Source: CAZKCK01 sp964552325
GTDB lineage: Bacteria > Bacteroidota > Bacteroidia > Bacteroidales > TTA-H9
Length of the DNA stretch: 27,242 nt
Assembly: GCA_964552325.1 (NCBI GenBank)
Contig: CAZKHA010000035.1
Location: 1 to 27,242 of the forward strand
Reading direction: 5' to 3'
Part shown: piece by piece, positions 1-5,715 of the stretch
Layout: each line of letters begins with the position of its first letter
Position numbering within the stretch: position 1 is the first letter of the stretch
Program-made: the position numbers and the translations under genes
The notes under the pieces: generated by a model
What the model was told of the DNA's origin: nothing
Seen by the model: only the letters and a program-made list of their open reading frames with translations
The model's database searches: none

Positions 1-53
1 TGTGACCCTCTGCTTGTAAGGCAGATGCTCTAAACCAACTGAGCTAAACTCCC
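1..53 (-). tRNA. tRNA-Val(TAC), 3' part cut by window edge
   Basis: Read on the minus strand from 53 downwards, the sequence begins GGGAGTTTAGCTCAGTTGG, a typical acceptor/D-arm start. It continues with an anticodon stem and the 7-base loop CTTACAA, giving anticodon TAC (reads GUA, valine). The T arm and the 3' acceptor strand lie outside the window, so the gene is partial here only because of the window boundary. A good Bacteroidota promoter lies just upstream (87-116). Confidence 0.93.
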
Positions 54-86
54 GATTTGTAACAGAACGTGTGTTGAATTACGCTG

Positions 87-116
87 CAAAGATACGGGCT
101 TTTGTGAAACTGGCAA
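87..116 (-). promoter_or_regulatory. Bacteroidota-type promoter of tRNA-Val
   Basis: On the minus strand a TTG (116-114) is followed, after 19 bases, by TATCTTTG (94-87). This matches the phylum's -33/-7 consensus (TTTG, about 19-21 bases, TAnnTTTG). Predicted transcription start is near 80, leaving a leader of about 27 bases before the tRNA 5' end at 53. Confidence 0.75.
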
Positions 117-418
117 GCATTCCAGAAAAAAAATCATGAAAAAATTAAACATCTTACCTTGCTTTGCTTAACAGATGTGCTCATATAACTGTTAACAAAC
201 AACTTGTACTAATCAAATTATAAACTGATTTCGCTTCATTAGAAAGCTCATACCTTCATCTGCATGAATCAACTTTCAGGTTTTAATTGTCCAAAGACTT
301 ATCGACGATGAACTTATTAAACTGAAGATCAATTCAATAAAACTCACAATTACAAAATTGCAACTGCATTGGGTGTTCCTTTGTTAGTACACCAAAAACG
401 GCATTTAGATACATTTCC
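117..418. other. Gene-free AT-rich spacer
   Basis: No supported gene in this stretch between the tRNA-Val promoter and the promoter of the FAH-family gene. It is AT-rich, with only very short reading frames (such as a 11-codon frame from 136) and no convincing hairpin, repeat or RNA-gene signature that I can see. Confidence 0.6.
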
Positions 419-426
419 TACCTTTG
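419..426 (+). promoter_or_regulatory. -7 promoter box of the FAH-family gene
   Basis: TACCTTTG matches TAnnTTTG and lies 14 bases before the ATG at 441, so the transcript would start about 8-10 bases before the gene. It argues against the upstream TTG at 369 as the start codon. No good -33 element is visible. Confidence 0.6.
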
Positions 427-440
427 TCCAAAAGAATTCT

Positions 441-1052
441 ATGAAAATCATCTGCATTGGGCGTAATTATGGCGATCATGCCAAAGAGCTCAACAACCAA
501 ATACCAAGCGAACCGGTTTTCTTTATGAAACCCGAAAGCGCCCTTTTGCCTAAAAATCACCCCTTTTACATACCCAACTTTACGAATAACCTGCATTACG
601 AATGCGAGTTGGTGTTTAGAATCAGCAAACTCGGCAAACACATTTCAGAAAAGTTTGCCCTTAATTACGTTGACGAAGTTGGGATTGGAATTGATTTTAC
701 CGCCCGCGACCTTCAAGACCGTTGCAAAGAAAAAGGCTTGCCCTGGGAAATGGCCAAATCATGGGATTTCTCGGCACCACTTGGGCGCTTTTACCCCATT
801 GAGCATTTTCCTGACCTGCGCAATATAAACTTCAAATTGGTGATAAATGGCAAAACCGTCCAAGAAGGCAACTCCTCTCAAATGATCTTCAGTGTTGAAG
901 AACAAATATCGTATGTTTCAAAGTTTGTTACATTTAAGCAAGGCGATATGCTTTTCACCGGAACTCCAGCAGGTGTCGGGAAAGTGAATAGTGGCGACCT
1001 ATTGGAAGCGTATATCGAAAATGAACTTTGCCTGTCGCTGCCAATTAAGTAA
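441..1052 (+). CDS. Fumarylacetoacetate hydrolase (FAH) family protein
   Basis: A 203-residue member of the FAH/2-hydroxyhepta-2,4-dienedioate isomerase superfamily, cytosolic metal-dependent enzymes that hydrolyse, decarboxylate or isomerise beta-keto acids. The fold opens with the typical IGRNYGDHAKE segment. The motif HYECELVF (52-59) supplies predicted metal ligands E54 and E56, and D85 in GIGIDFTARD the third; a C-terminal FTGTPAGVG loop is also characteristic. The length is that of the short, catalytic-domain-only subfamily common in Bacteroidota. I start it at ATG 441 rather than the in-frame TTG at 369: homology begins at MKIICIGRN, and a -7 box at 419-426 lies inside the longer frame. 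The true substrate is not predictable; oxaloacetate decarboxylase or acylpyruvate hydrolase activity, as in FAHD1-like proteins, is possible. It is monocistronic. Confidence 0.9.
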   Translation: MKIICIGRNYGDHAKELNNQIPSEPVFFMKPESALLPKNHPFYIPNFTNNLHYECELVFRISKLGKHISEKFALNYVDEVGIGIDFTARDLQDRCKEKGLPWEMAKSWDFSAPLGRFYPIEHFPDLRNINFKLVINGKTVQEGNSSQMIFSVEEQISYVSKFVTFKQGDMLFTGTPAGVGKVNSGDLLEAYIENELCLSLPIK

Positions 1053-1100
1053 TTAACTGCTTCTTGCTCCCTATTAATCAGTAAATTTCTTAGCACTCTT

Positions 1101-1127
1101 TTTACAATGGTAATCCGCCATTGTAAA
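1101..1127. other. Perfect 10-bp inverted repeat (stem-loop) downstream of the FAH gene
   Basis: TTTACAATGG (1101-1110) and CCATTGTAAA (1118-1127) are exact reverse complements separated by 7 bases. It sits 49 bases after the FAH stop codon. Neither strand has a T-run directly after the stem, so it is not a classical intrinsic terminator, though it could end or protect the FAH mRNA. Confidence 0.5.
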
Positions 1128-1168
1128 CCTTGTTGGAATTAGCCAACCTAGCAACCCTGCGTTCAGCT

Positions 1169-1196
1169 AAAAAAAAAGAAGATGTTTCCATCTTCT
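1169..1196 (-). terminator. Intrinsic terminator after tRNA-Ser(CGA)
   Basis: On the minus strand the stem AGAAGATG / CATCTTCT (1196-1189 with 1184-1177, 4-base loop) runs straight into a run of T (1177-1169). It lies just beyond the 3' end of tRNA-Ser(CGA). Confidence 0.85.
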
Positions 1197-1200
1197 GTTG

Positions 1201-1287
1201 CGGAGAGAAAGGGATTCGAACCCTTGGTACCCGTAAGAGTACAACGGTTTTCGAGACCGCCCCGTTCGACCGCTCTGGCATCTCTCC
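1201..1287 (-). tRNA. tRNA-Ser(CGA)
   Basis: An 87-nt class II tRNA on the minus strand. The acceptor GGAGAGA (1287-1281) pairs with TCTCTCC (1208-1202), discriminator G at 1201. The anticodon loop CTCGAAA gives CGA (reads UCG). The long variable arm is as expected for serine tRNAs, and the T-loop reads GGTTCGAATCC-like. CCA is not encoded (the transcript would read CAA). It lies 49 bases downstream of tRNA-Ser(TGA), with a terminator hairpin between them. No promoter box is visible in that spacer, so expression probably depends on read-through from the upstream tRNA. Confidence 0.95.
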
Positions 1288-1301
1288 TGTGGTCATTAAG
1301 C

Positions 1302-1328
1302 AAAAAAAGAAGATGGAGGCCATCTTCT
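1302..1328 (-). terminator. Intrinsic terminator-like hairpin between the two tRNA-Ser genes
   Basis: On the minus strand AGAAGATGG (1328-1320) pairs with CCATCTTCT (1316-1308), with a 3-base loop, followed by seven T. The stem is almost identical to the one after tRNA-Ser(CGA). If fully efficient it would prevent expression of that second tRNA, so it is probably leaky or acts in 3' processing. Confidence 0.75.
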
Positions 1329-1336
1329 GAAACTTT

Positions 1337-1426
<90 letters not shown>

Positions 1427-1431
1427 GGGGG

Positions 1432-1461
1432 CAAAAGTACTACTTTTTTCATTCCCCGCAA
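1432..1461 (-). promoter_or_regulatory. Promoter of the tRNA-Ser pair
   Basis: On the minus strand TTG (1461-1459), 19 bases, TACTTTTG (1439-1432): a full match to the Bacteroidota consensus. It ends 5 bases before the mature 5' end of tRNA-Ser(TGA), so the primary transcript would have almost no 5' leader. Confidence 0.8.
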
Positions 1462-1522
1462 TACCTTGCCTAAAAAAACATCCTTTTTCGGCGATGCGAA
1501 CAGGCTTTTCATAGATTTTGAG

Positions 1523-1553
1523 TTGCAAAGTAGGGTACAAATATGTACTTTTG
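1523..1553 (+). promoter_or_regulatory. Promoter upstream of the GWxTD gene
   Basis: TTG (1523-1525), 20 bases, then TACTTTTG (1546-1553) on the plus strand. The next plus-strand gene starts at 1675, implying a leader of about 115 bases. No recognisable riboswitch lies in that leader. Confidence 0.6.
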
Positions 1554-1674
1554 TAATCAATCTGATGGAACAGTTGATATCTGGTTATTTTTTCTTTAAA
1601 ATGCCATAAACCACTATTTTATATCAGCTTTAGATTTAATTTTCATTTTGAAAACTGCCCTAATGTATCATGCC

Positions 1675-3138
1675 ATGAAAAAAATTCTGTTCTTACTATT
1701 GGTAATCATCGCCGGTGTTCAAACGCACGCTCAAACTAAAAAACTTAAGGCCAACTTAAACTATGCAACTTTTCATGCCCCAGAAACAGGGTCTTTCATC
1801 GAAACCTATCTATCCGTTGCCGGAGAATCCGTAGTTTTTACAAAAAATCCAAATGGTAAGTTTCAGGCAACCATACAAATAAGTATGATTTTTTCTGAGA
1901 ATGACCTAGTAAAGAACTTCAAAAAATACGAGTTGCTGAGCCCCGAAGTAACCGACTCAAACCAACTAAATTTCAACTTTATCGATCTGCAACGGATAGT
2001 ACTTCCTAGTGGGAAGTTCAATTTTGAATTAAGTATTATGGATAAGAACAATCCCGGTCAAAAATTCAAAACCGAAATACCTGTTGAAATAAACTATGAT
2101 GAGCAATCGGTTATTGTAAGTGGTATTCAATTAGTTGAATCCTATTCAAAAACTACACAACCGGGCATCTTAACAAAAAGTGGGTACGATGTAGTGCCAA
2201 AAGTTAGCAATTACTATCCAGCATCATCTTCTAAATTAACAATTTATGCTGAGATTTACAACACATCTAAAATACTGGGCGATTCGGCAAAATACCTCGT
2301 TTCGACCTATATCCAGAACTCAGAATCAAACAAAAAAGTGCAGAATTTTATCCGGCATAAAAAAGAAATTGCAGCCAAGGTAAATACAGTTTTTACTGAT
2401 TTTGATATCACAACTTTACCAAGTGGCAACTACAATATGGTTATAGAAGTCAGGGACAAAGAAAACAAATTAGTTGGGCTCAACACTTCATTTTTTCAAC
2501 GCAACAACCCCGATTATTTACCAGCATTGGCCACGCATGACTCCACAATGCTATTAAAAAGCTTTGTTTCAGCATATCCTGACGATAGCATCAAACAATT
2601 CATCAAATATTTGCGTCCAATTGCTGCAGGCTATGAAAAAGAGTTTATTGATAGGGGCTCAAAATCAGCAAGTGTAAGAACAATGCGAGCTTTTTTCTAT
2701 GATTTTTGGCTCGAGCGCAATGAAGCTAATCCAGAAGGGGCTTGGCTCGATTACCTTAATCAGGTTCAAATAGTAAACAAACTATTCACCCATAACAATG
2801 GCAAAGTAAAGGGTTTTGATACAGATCGTGGCAGGGTATATTTGCAATATGGCCCACCAAATACCCTGAATGAGAATCCATTCGATAGCGGCCACAATAC
2901 AAGCATAAGCGATACTGAATTAAACAAAGGCATTGCAGGTGCGGTTCCTTATGAAATATGGCATTATTACCGCATTAAAAACCAATCAAACAAAGTATTC
3001 GTGTTTTACAATCCCCATCTAATTCCAAAAGGGTATGAGCTGTTACATTCTGACGTGCAAGGCGAACTTTACAACCCACAATGGAAGAGTCAATTAAGTA
3101 GGATACAGTTTGAAAACGTAGATGCTGGCTCAAATTAA
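1675..3138 (+). CDS. GWxTD domain-containing secreted protein
   Basis: A 487-residue protein with an N-terminal signal peptide (about residues 1-20, ending THAQ). A long beta-rich middle of unknown function follows, then a C-terminal GWxTD domain. The domain is recognised by KGFDTDRGRVYLQYGPP: the eponymous G-W-x-T-D is here G380-F-D-T-D384, followed by the invariant RG(R/K)(V/I)Y and YGPP. It is preceded by a helical WLERNEANPEGAWLDYLNQV-type segment found in this family. The family is seen mainly in Bacteroidota and Acidobacteriota, is predicted to be secreted or periplasmic, and has no established activity. I place the start at ATG 1675 (MKKILFLLL), where the signal peptide begins; a TTG 27 bases upstream only adds a non-signal-like extension. 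Downstream lies an independent promoter for the glycosyltransferase. Confidence 0.82.
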   Translation: MKKILFLLLVIIAGVQTHAQTKKLKANLNYATFHAPETGSFIETYLSVAGESVVFTKNPNGKFQATIQISMIFSENDLVKNFKKYELLSPEVTDSNQLNFNFIDLQRIVLPSGKFNFELSIMDKNNPGQKFKTEIPVEINYDEQSVIVSGIQLVESYSKTTQPGILTKSGYDVVPKVSNYYPASSSKLTIYAEIYNTSKILGDSAKYLVSTYIQNSESNKKVQNFIRHKKEIAAKVNTVFTDFDITTLPSGNYNMVIEVRDKENKLVGLNTSFFQRNNPDYLPALATHDSTMLLKSFVSAYPDDSIKQFIKYLRPIAAGYEKEFIDRGSKSASVRTMRAFFYDFWLERNEANPEGAWLDYLNQVQIVNKLFTHNNGKVKGFDTDRGRVYLQYGPPNTLNENPFDSGHNTSISDTELNKGIAGAVPYEIWHYYRIKNQSNKVFVFYNPHLIPKGYELLHSDVQGELYNPQWKSQLSRIQFENVDAGSN

Positions 3139-3172
3139 TTTGGTGGACACAATCTCATTAGGCTAAAAAACC

Positions 3173-3180
3173 TATATTTG
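3173..3180 (+). promoter_or_regulatory. -7 promoter box of the glycosyltransferase gene
   Basis: TATATTTG fits TAnnTTTG, 26 bases before ATG 3206. No -33 element at the usual spacing is apparent. Confidence 0.5.
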
Positions 3181-3205
3181 CCTCCAAATATTATCACACA
3201 CACAC

Positions 3206-4228
3206 ATGAGGGCAGCTATTGTTATTCTTAATTGGAATGGGAAGCCATTCCTGGAGAAGTTTCTGCCCTCCGTTGTACAACATTCTGCCCATATAGCCCG
3301 CATAATTGTTGCCGATAATGCCTCTACCGATGGATCCGTGGCTTTTCTTAATGAACACTTTCCCGAAATCGAATTAATTGTAAACCAACGAAATGGAGGC
3401 TTTGCCACTGGTTACAACCAAGCTCTTCAAAAAGTTGATTCTGAGTTTTACATCTTGCTGAACTCCGATATTGACATTTCGGGGCCTTGGATAGAACCTG
3501 TTTTGGATTTGCTTGATTCGGATTCAAATATAGCCGCTGTACAGCCTAAAATTCGTTCGTACCATCAACCTGAAAAATTTGAATATGCGGGTGCTGCCGG
3601 TGGCTTTATTGATGCCTTTGGATATCCGTTTTGCCGTGGAAGGCTTTTTCAACACCTAGAGGTTGACAATGGTCAATACAATAACAACACCGAAGTTTTT
3701 TGGGCAACTGGTGCTTGCATGTTCATCCGTAGCAAAGACTTTTGGGAAGTCGGCGGGTTTGACGATGACTTTTTTGCCCATATGGAAGAAATAGACCTTT
3801 GTTGGCGCCTTAAAAACGCTGGAAGGAAAATAATGGTTTGCCCGCAATCAGTTGTTTATCATATAGGTGGGGGTACCCTTCCGAAAAACTCATGGAAGAA
3901 GACCTATTTGAACATGCGCAACAACAACATCATGCTTTTAAAGAACCTCCCAAAACGAAAGCTGATTCCAATTTTCGCATCCCGTTTTTTACTTGATGCA
4001 ATTGCTTCGTTCAAATTCTTGCTTGATGGCGGTTTTAAAGATCTTTGGGCGGTAGTAAGGGCACATTCAAGCTTCTGGGGAACAATAGGAACTACCTTAC
4101 AAAAGCGTTGGAAATCGCAACGGCATCCCGTAAGTTGTGTTTATCACGGAAATATTGTGTTTGATTACTTCATATTGGGTATCCGTACGTTTGACCAACT
4201 TAACCCCAATCGCTTCAAAAAACAATAA
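3206..4228 (+). CDS. Glycosyltransferase family 2 protein
   Basis: A 340-residue GT-A fold glycosyltransferase. The N-terminus AAIVILNWNG (3-12) and ADNASTDGS (36-44) bind the nucleotide sugar. NSDID at 86-90 is the metal-binding DxD equivalent. Further on, a GACMFIR segment and FAHMEEIDLCWRLKNAG place an acidic acceptor/catalytic base region (EEIDLCWR) typical of the WbbL/rhamnosyltransferase-like branch of GT2. The C-terminal 90 residues contain hydrophobic and basic amphipathic segments suggesting membrane association. The likely role is transfer of a sugar to a cell-surface polysaccharide, lipopolysaccharide or glycan acceptor on the cytoplasmic face. No polysaccharide gene cluster surrounds it, so donor and acceptor cannot be inferred. 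It ends at a bidirectional terminator (4231-4274). Confidence 0.9.
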   Translation: MRAAIVILNWNGKPFLEKFLPSVVQHSAHIARIIVADNASTDGSVAFLNEHFPEIELIVNQRNGGFATGYNQALQKVDSEFYILLNSDIDISGPWIEPVLDLLDSDSNIAAVQPKIRSYHQPEKFEYAGAAGGFIDAFGYPFCRGRLFQHLEVDNGQYNNNTEVFWATGACMFIRSKDFWEVGGFDDDFFAHMEEIDLCWRLKNAGRKIMVCPQSVVYHIGGGTLPKNSWKKTYLNMRNNNIMLLKNLPKRKLIPIFASRFLLDAIASFKFLLDGGFKDLWAVVRAHSSFWGTIGTTLQKRWKSQRHPVSCVYHGNIVFDYFILGIRTFDQLNPNRFKKQ

Positions 4229-4230
4229 CC

Positions 4231-4274
4231 AAAAAAAAGGCCTGTAGCTCAACAAACTACAGGCTTTCAGTTTT
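4231..4274. terminator. Bidirectional intrinsic terminator
   Basis: GCCTGTAG (4240-4247) and CTACAGGC (4257-4264) form an 8-bp stem with a 9-base loop between two convergent genes. On the minus strand the stem is followed by CC and eight T (strong). On the plus strand it is followed by a weaker TTTCAGTTTT. Confidence 0.85.
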
Positions 4275-4287
4275 AACAGCCCGATGC

Positions 4288-4968
4288 TTAATTGCGTCTT
4301 GTGCCCATAAAAATCATTACATAATAAACTAATGTTGCCAATGATCCAAGCGCTGCCACAAAGTAGGTGTATGCAGCCCATTTAAGTGCATCATACGCTT
4401 TATGATGCGTTTCTGAATTGGTAATACGCGACACTTTTAACCATTCAAGCGCTCTACGGCTGGCATCCACTTCAACTGGTAAAGTTATGATACTAAACAA
4501 AGTAGTAGATGCAAACAGGATAATACCTACCAAAAGCAAACCTGGAAATACACTCACGGTTAAAATACCAGCAAGCAAAATCCACTGCATCCATTTTGAA
4601 GCAAAACTTACAAAAGGGACCAAGGATGAACGAAGGTTTAGCATAGCAAAGGCTTTAGCATGTTGAACTGCATGCCCACATTCATGGGCAGCCACAGCCG
4701 CTGCTGCAATATTGCTACCATGATACACTTCCTGACTTAGGTTAATGGTTTTGGTGGCTGGATTGTAATGATCAGTCAACTGTCCGCTTACCGACCCTAC
4801 CTTAACACCTTCAATACCATGATCGCGAAGCATTTGTACAACCACATCGCGACCCGTCATGCCATTTGATGTGGGTGTCTTTGAATAAGCCTCGAAACGG
4901 TTCTTAAGCTGATTGCTTATTAACCAGCTTATTAAAGCAAAAACAATAAAAATTATGTAAATCCCCAT
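4288..4968 (-). CDS. YugP-type membrane zinc metallopeptidase
   Basis: A 226-residue integral membrane protein of the neutral zinc metallopeptidase family typified by Bacillus YugP. Residues 2-18 are a membrane anchor. The zinc motif HECGH (H95, E96, H99) is an HExxH active site set in an Ala-rich helix (AAAAVAAHECGHAVQH). Two further hydrophobic segments lie at about 115-160, and another near the C-terminus. A downstream EVDASRRALEWL segment (after the third hydrophobic stretch) is conserved in the family and may supply the third zinc ligand. Substrates are unknown; membrane-protein quality control is a reasonable inference. It follows aroQ on the same strand after 45 bases containing a weak hairpin and no promoter box, so read-through from aroQ is likely. 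Confidence 0.9.
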   Translation of the reverse strand: MGIYIIFIVFALISWLISNQLKNRFEAYSKTPTSNGMTGRDVVVQMLRDHGIEGVKVGSVSGQLTDHYNPATKTINLSQEVYHGSNIAAAAVAAHECGHAVQHAKAFAMLNLRSSLVPFVSFASKWMQWILLAGILTVSVFPGLLLVGIILFASTTLFSIITLPVEVDASRRALEWLKVSRITNSETHHKAYDALKWAAYTYFVAALGSLATLVYYVMIFMGTRRN

Positions 4969-4985
4969 AGTAGTTAAGTTTAACG

Positions 4986-5013
4986 TTTAAAAACAACTGA
5001 AAAAATGTCAGTT
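4986..5013 (-). terminator. Weak terminator-like hairpin after aroQ
   Basis: On the minus strand AACTGA (5013-5008) pairs with TCAGTT (5000-4995), 7-base loop, followed by GTTTTTAAA. The stem is only 6 bp and AT-rich, so termination is probably partial, permitting co-expression of the zinc peptidase. Confidence 0.45.
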
Positions 5014-5436
5014 TTACTCTGATTCTAGAAAACTTAAAATCCCCAAACGATACACGCTCATGCCAAAACCACTGATACAGCCCTTGCAATATGGGCCAAG
5101 CAATGAAACATGCCGATAATCTTCACGGGCAAAAATATTGCTTATATGCACTTCAATAACAGGGGTTTTAATAGCTCGAATAGCATCGGCTATTGAAACT
5201 GAAGTATGGGTATATCCACCTGCGTTCAAAATTATGCCATCAGCGCCGAGGCTTGATTGATGCAAAAAATTTATTATTTCCCCCTCTATATTGCTCTGAA
5301 AGTATTGAATCTCAACATTTTTAAACACTCTATTCAGATCTTTCAGGTAATCTTCCATCGAAATTGTCCCATATACCCCAGGCTCTCGTCGGCCAAGTAG
5401 ATTGAGGTTTGGGCCATTGATAATATGAATTTTCAT
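5014..5436 (-). CDS. aroQ: 3-dehydroquinate dehydratase, type II
   Basis: A 140-residue type II dehydroquinase, catalysing anti-elimination of water from 3-dehydroquinate to 3-dehydroshikimate in the shikimate pathway; the family forms cytosolic dodecamers. Diagnostic motifs: IINGPNLNLLGRREPGVYG, with the catalytic Tyr22 on the flexible lid; NAGGYTHTS (N71 and H77); and EVHISN (H97, S99, N100), which binds substrate. Length is normal. I start it at the ATG ending at 5436 (MKIHIING), where homology begins; six upstream codons are dispensable. A minus-strand -7 box (TAGCTTTG, 5486-5479) lies 43 bases upstream. No other aro gene is adjacent. Confidence 0.96.
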   Translation of the reverse strand: MKIHIINGPNLNLLGRREPGVYGTISMEDYLKDLNRVFKNVEIQYFQSNIEGEIINFLHQSSLGADGIILNAGGYTHTSVSIADAIRAIKTPVIEVHISNIFAREDYRHVSLLGPYCKGCISGFGMSVYRLGILSFLESE

Positions 5437-5478
5437 AGAATTTTTATAAGGCAAATACTTGATTAAAAGCTTCTATTG

Positions 5479-5486
5479 CAAAGCTA
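5479..5486 (-). promoter_or_regulatory. -7 promoter box of aroQ
   Basis: Minus-strand TAGCTTTG matches TAnnTTTG at a plausible distance (about 43 bases) from the aroQ ATG. TTG candidates for -33 are at 14 and 24 bases, outside the usual spacing, so only the -7 box is supported. Confidence 0.45.
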
Positions 5487-5553
5487 GGTATAAATAAGCA
5501 CAATTTCATCCAAGTATTACTGCCATTTTAGTTCGCTGTATCAAAAAGCGTGC

Positions 5554-5561
5554 TAATTTTG
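5554..5561 (+). promoter_or_regulatory. -7 promoter box of the TPP riboswitch transcript
   Basis: TAATTTTG fits TAnnTTTG and would start transcription at about 5567, just before the aptamer. A TTCG at 5532-5535, 18 bases upstream, is a one-mismatch -33 element. Confidence 0.65.
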
Positions 5562-5570
5562 CACTTTCGT

Positions 5571-5660
5571 TACCATTTAGGGGTGCCATACTGTTTTGGC
5601 TGAGATCATACCCTTTGAACCTGATCCGGGTAATGCCGGCGTAGGAAAAAAGCTTCGGTA
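5571..5660 (+). promoter_or_regulatory. TPP riboswitch (THI element)
   Basis: All conserved blocks of the thiamine pyrophosphate aptamer are present in order: GGGGTGCC (5580-5587), the pyrimidine-sensing CTGAGA (5600-5605), ACCC (5610-5613), GAACCTGATC (5617-5626), and CCGGGTAATGCCGGCGTAGG (5626-5645) with an A-run replacing the usual GGAA end. CCGG/CCGG arms around GTAATG form the pyrophosphate-sensing arm. The outer closing helix is AT-rich (TTT against AAA, and TACC 5571-5574 with GGTA 5657-5660). It lies 56 bases upstream of the TonB-dependent receptor ATG on the same strand, so high intracellular TPP should lower receptor expression. CCTACG (5675-5680) can pair with the aptamer's CGTAGG (5640-5645) and is the likely switching partner. 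Confidence 0.96.
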
Positions 5661-5715
5661 CTTGCGTCTCTCTCCCTACGTGGTTTTATGTTTAATACTT
5701 TAAAACCATTTAGTT

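Noticed and set aside
136..171. Short frame MKKLNILPCFA in the gene-free stretch
   Set aside because: Eleven codons, no promoter or conserved context; expected by chance in AT-rich DNA.
369..440. Upstream TTG start extending the FAH-family protein by 24 residues
   Set aside because: The promoter -7 box (419-426) lies inside the extension and homology begins at the ATG at 441.
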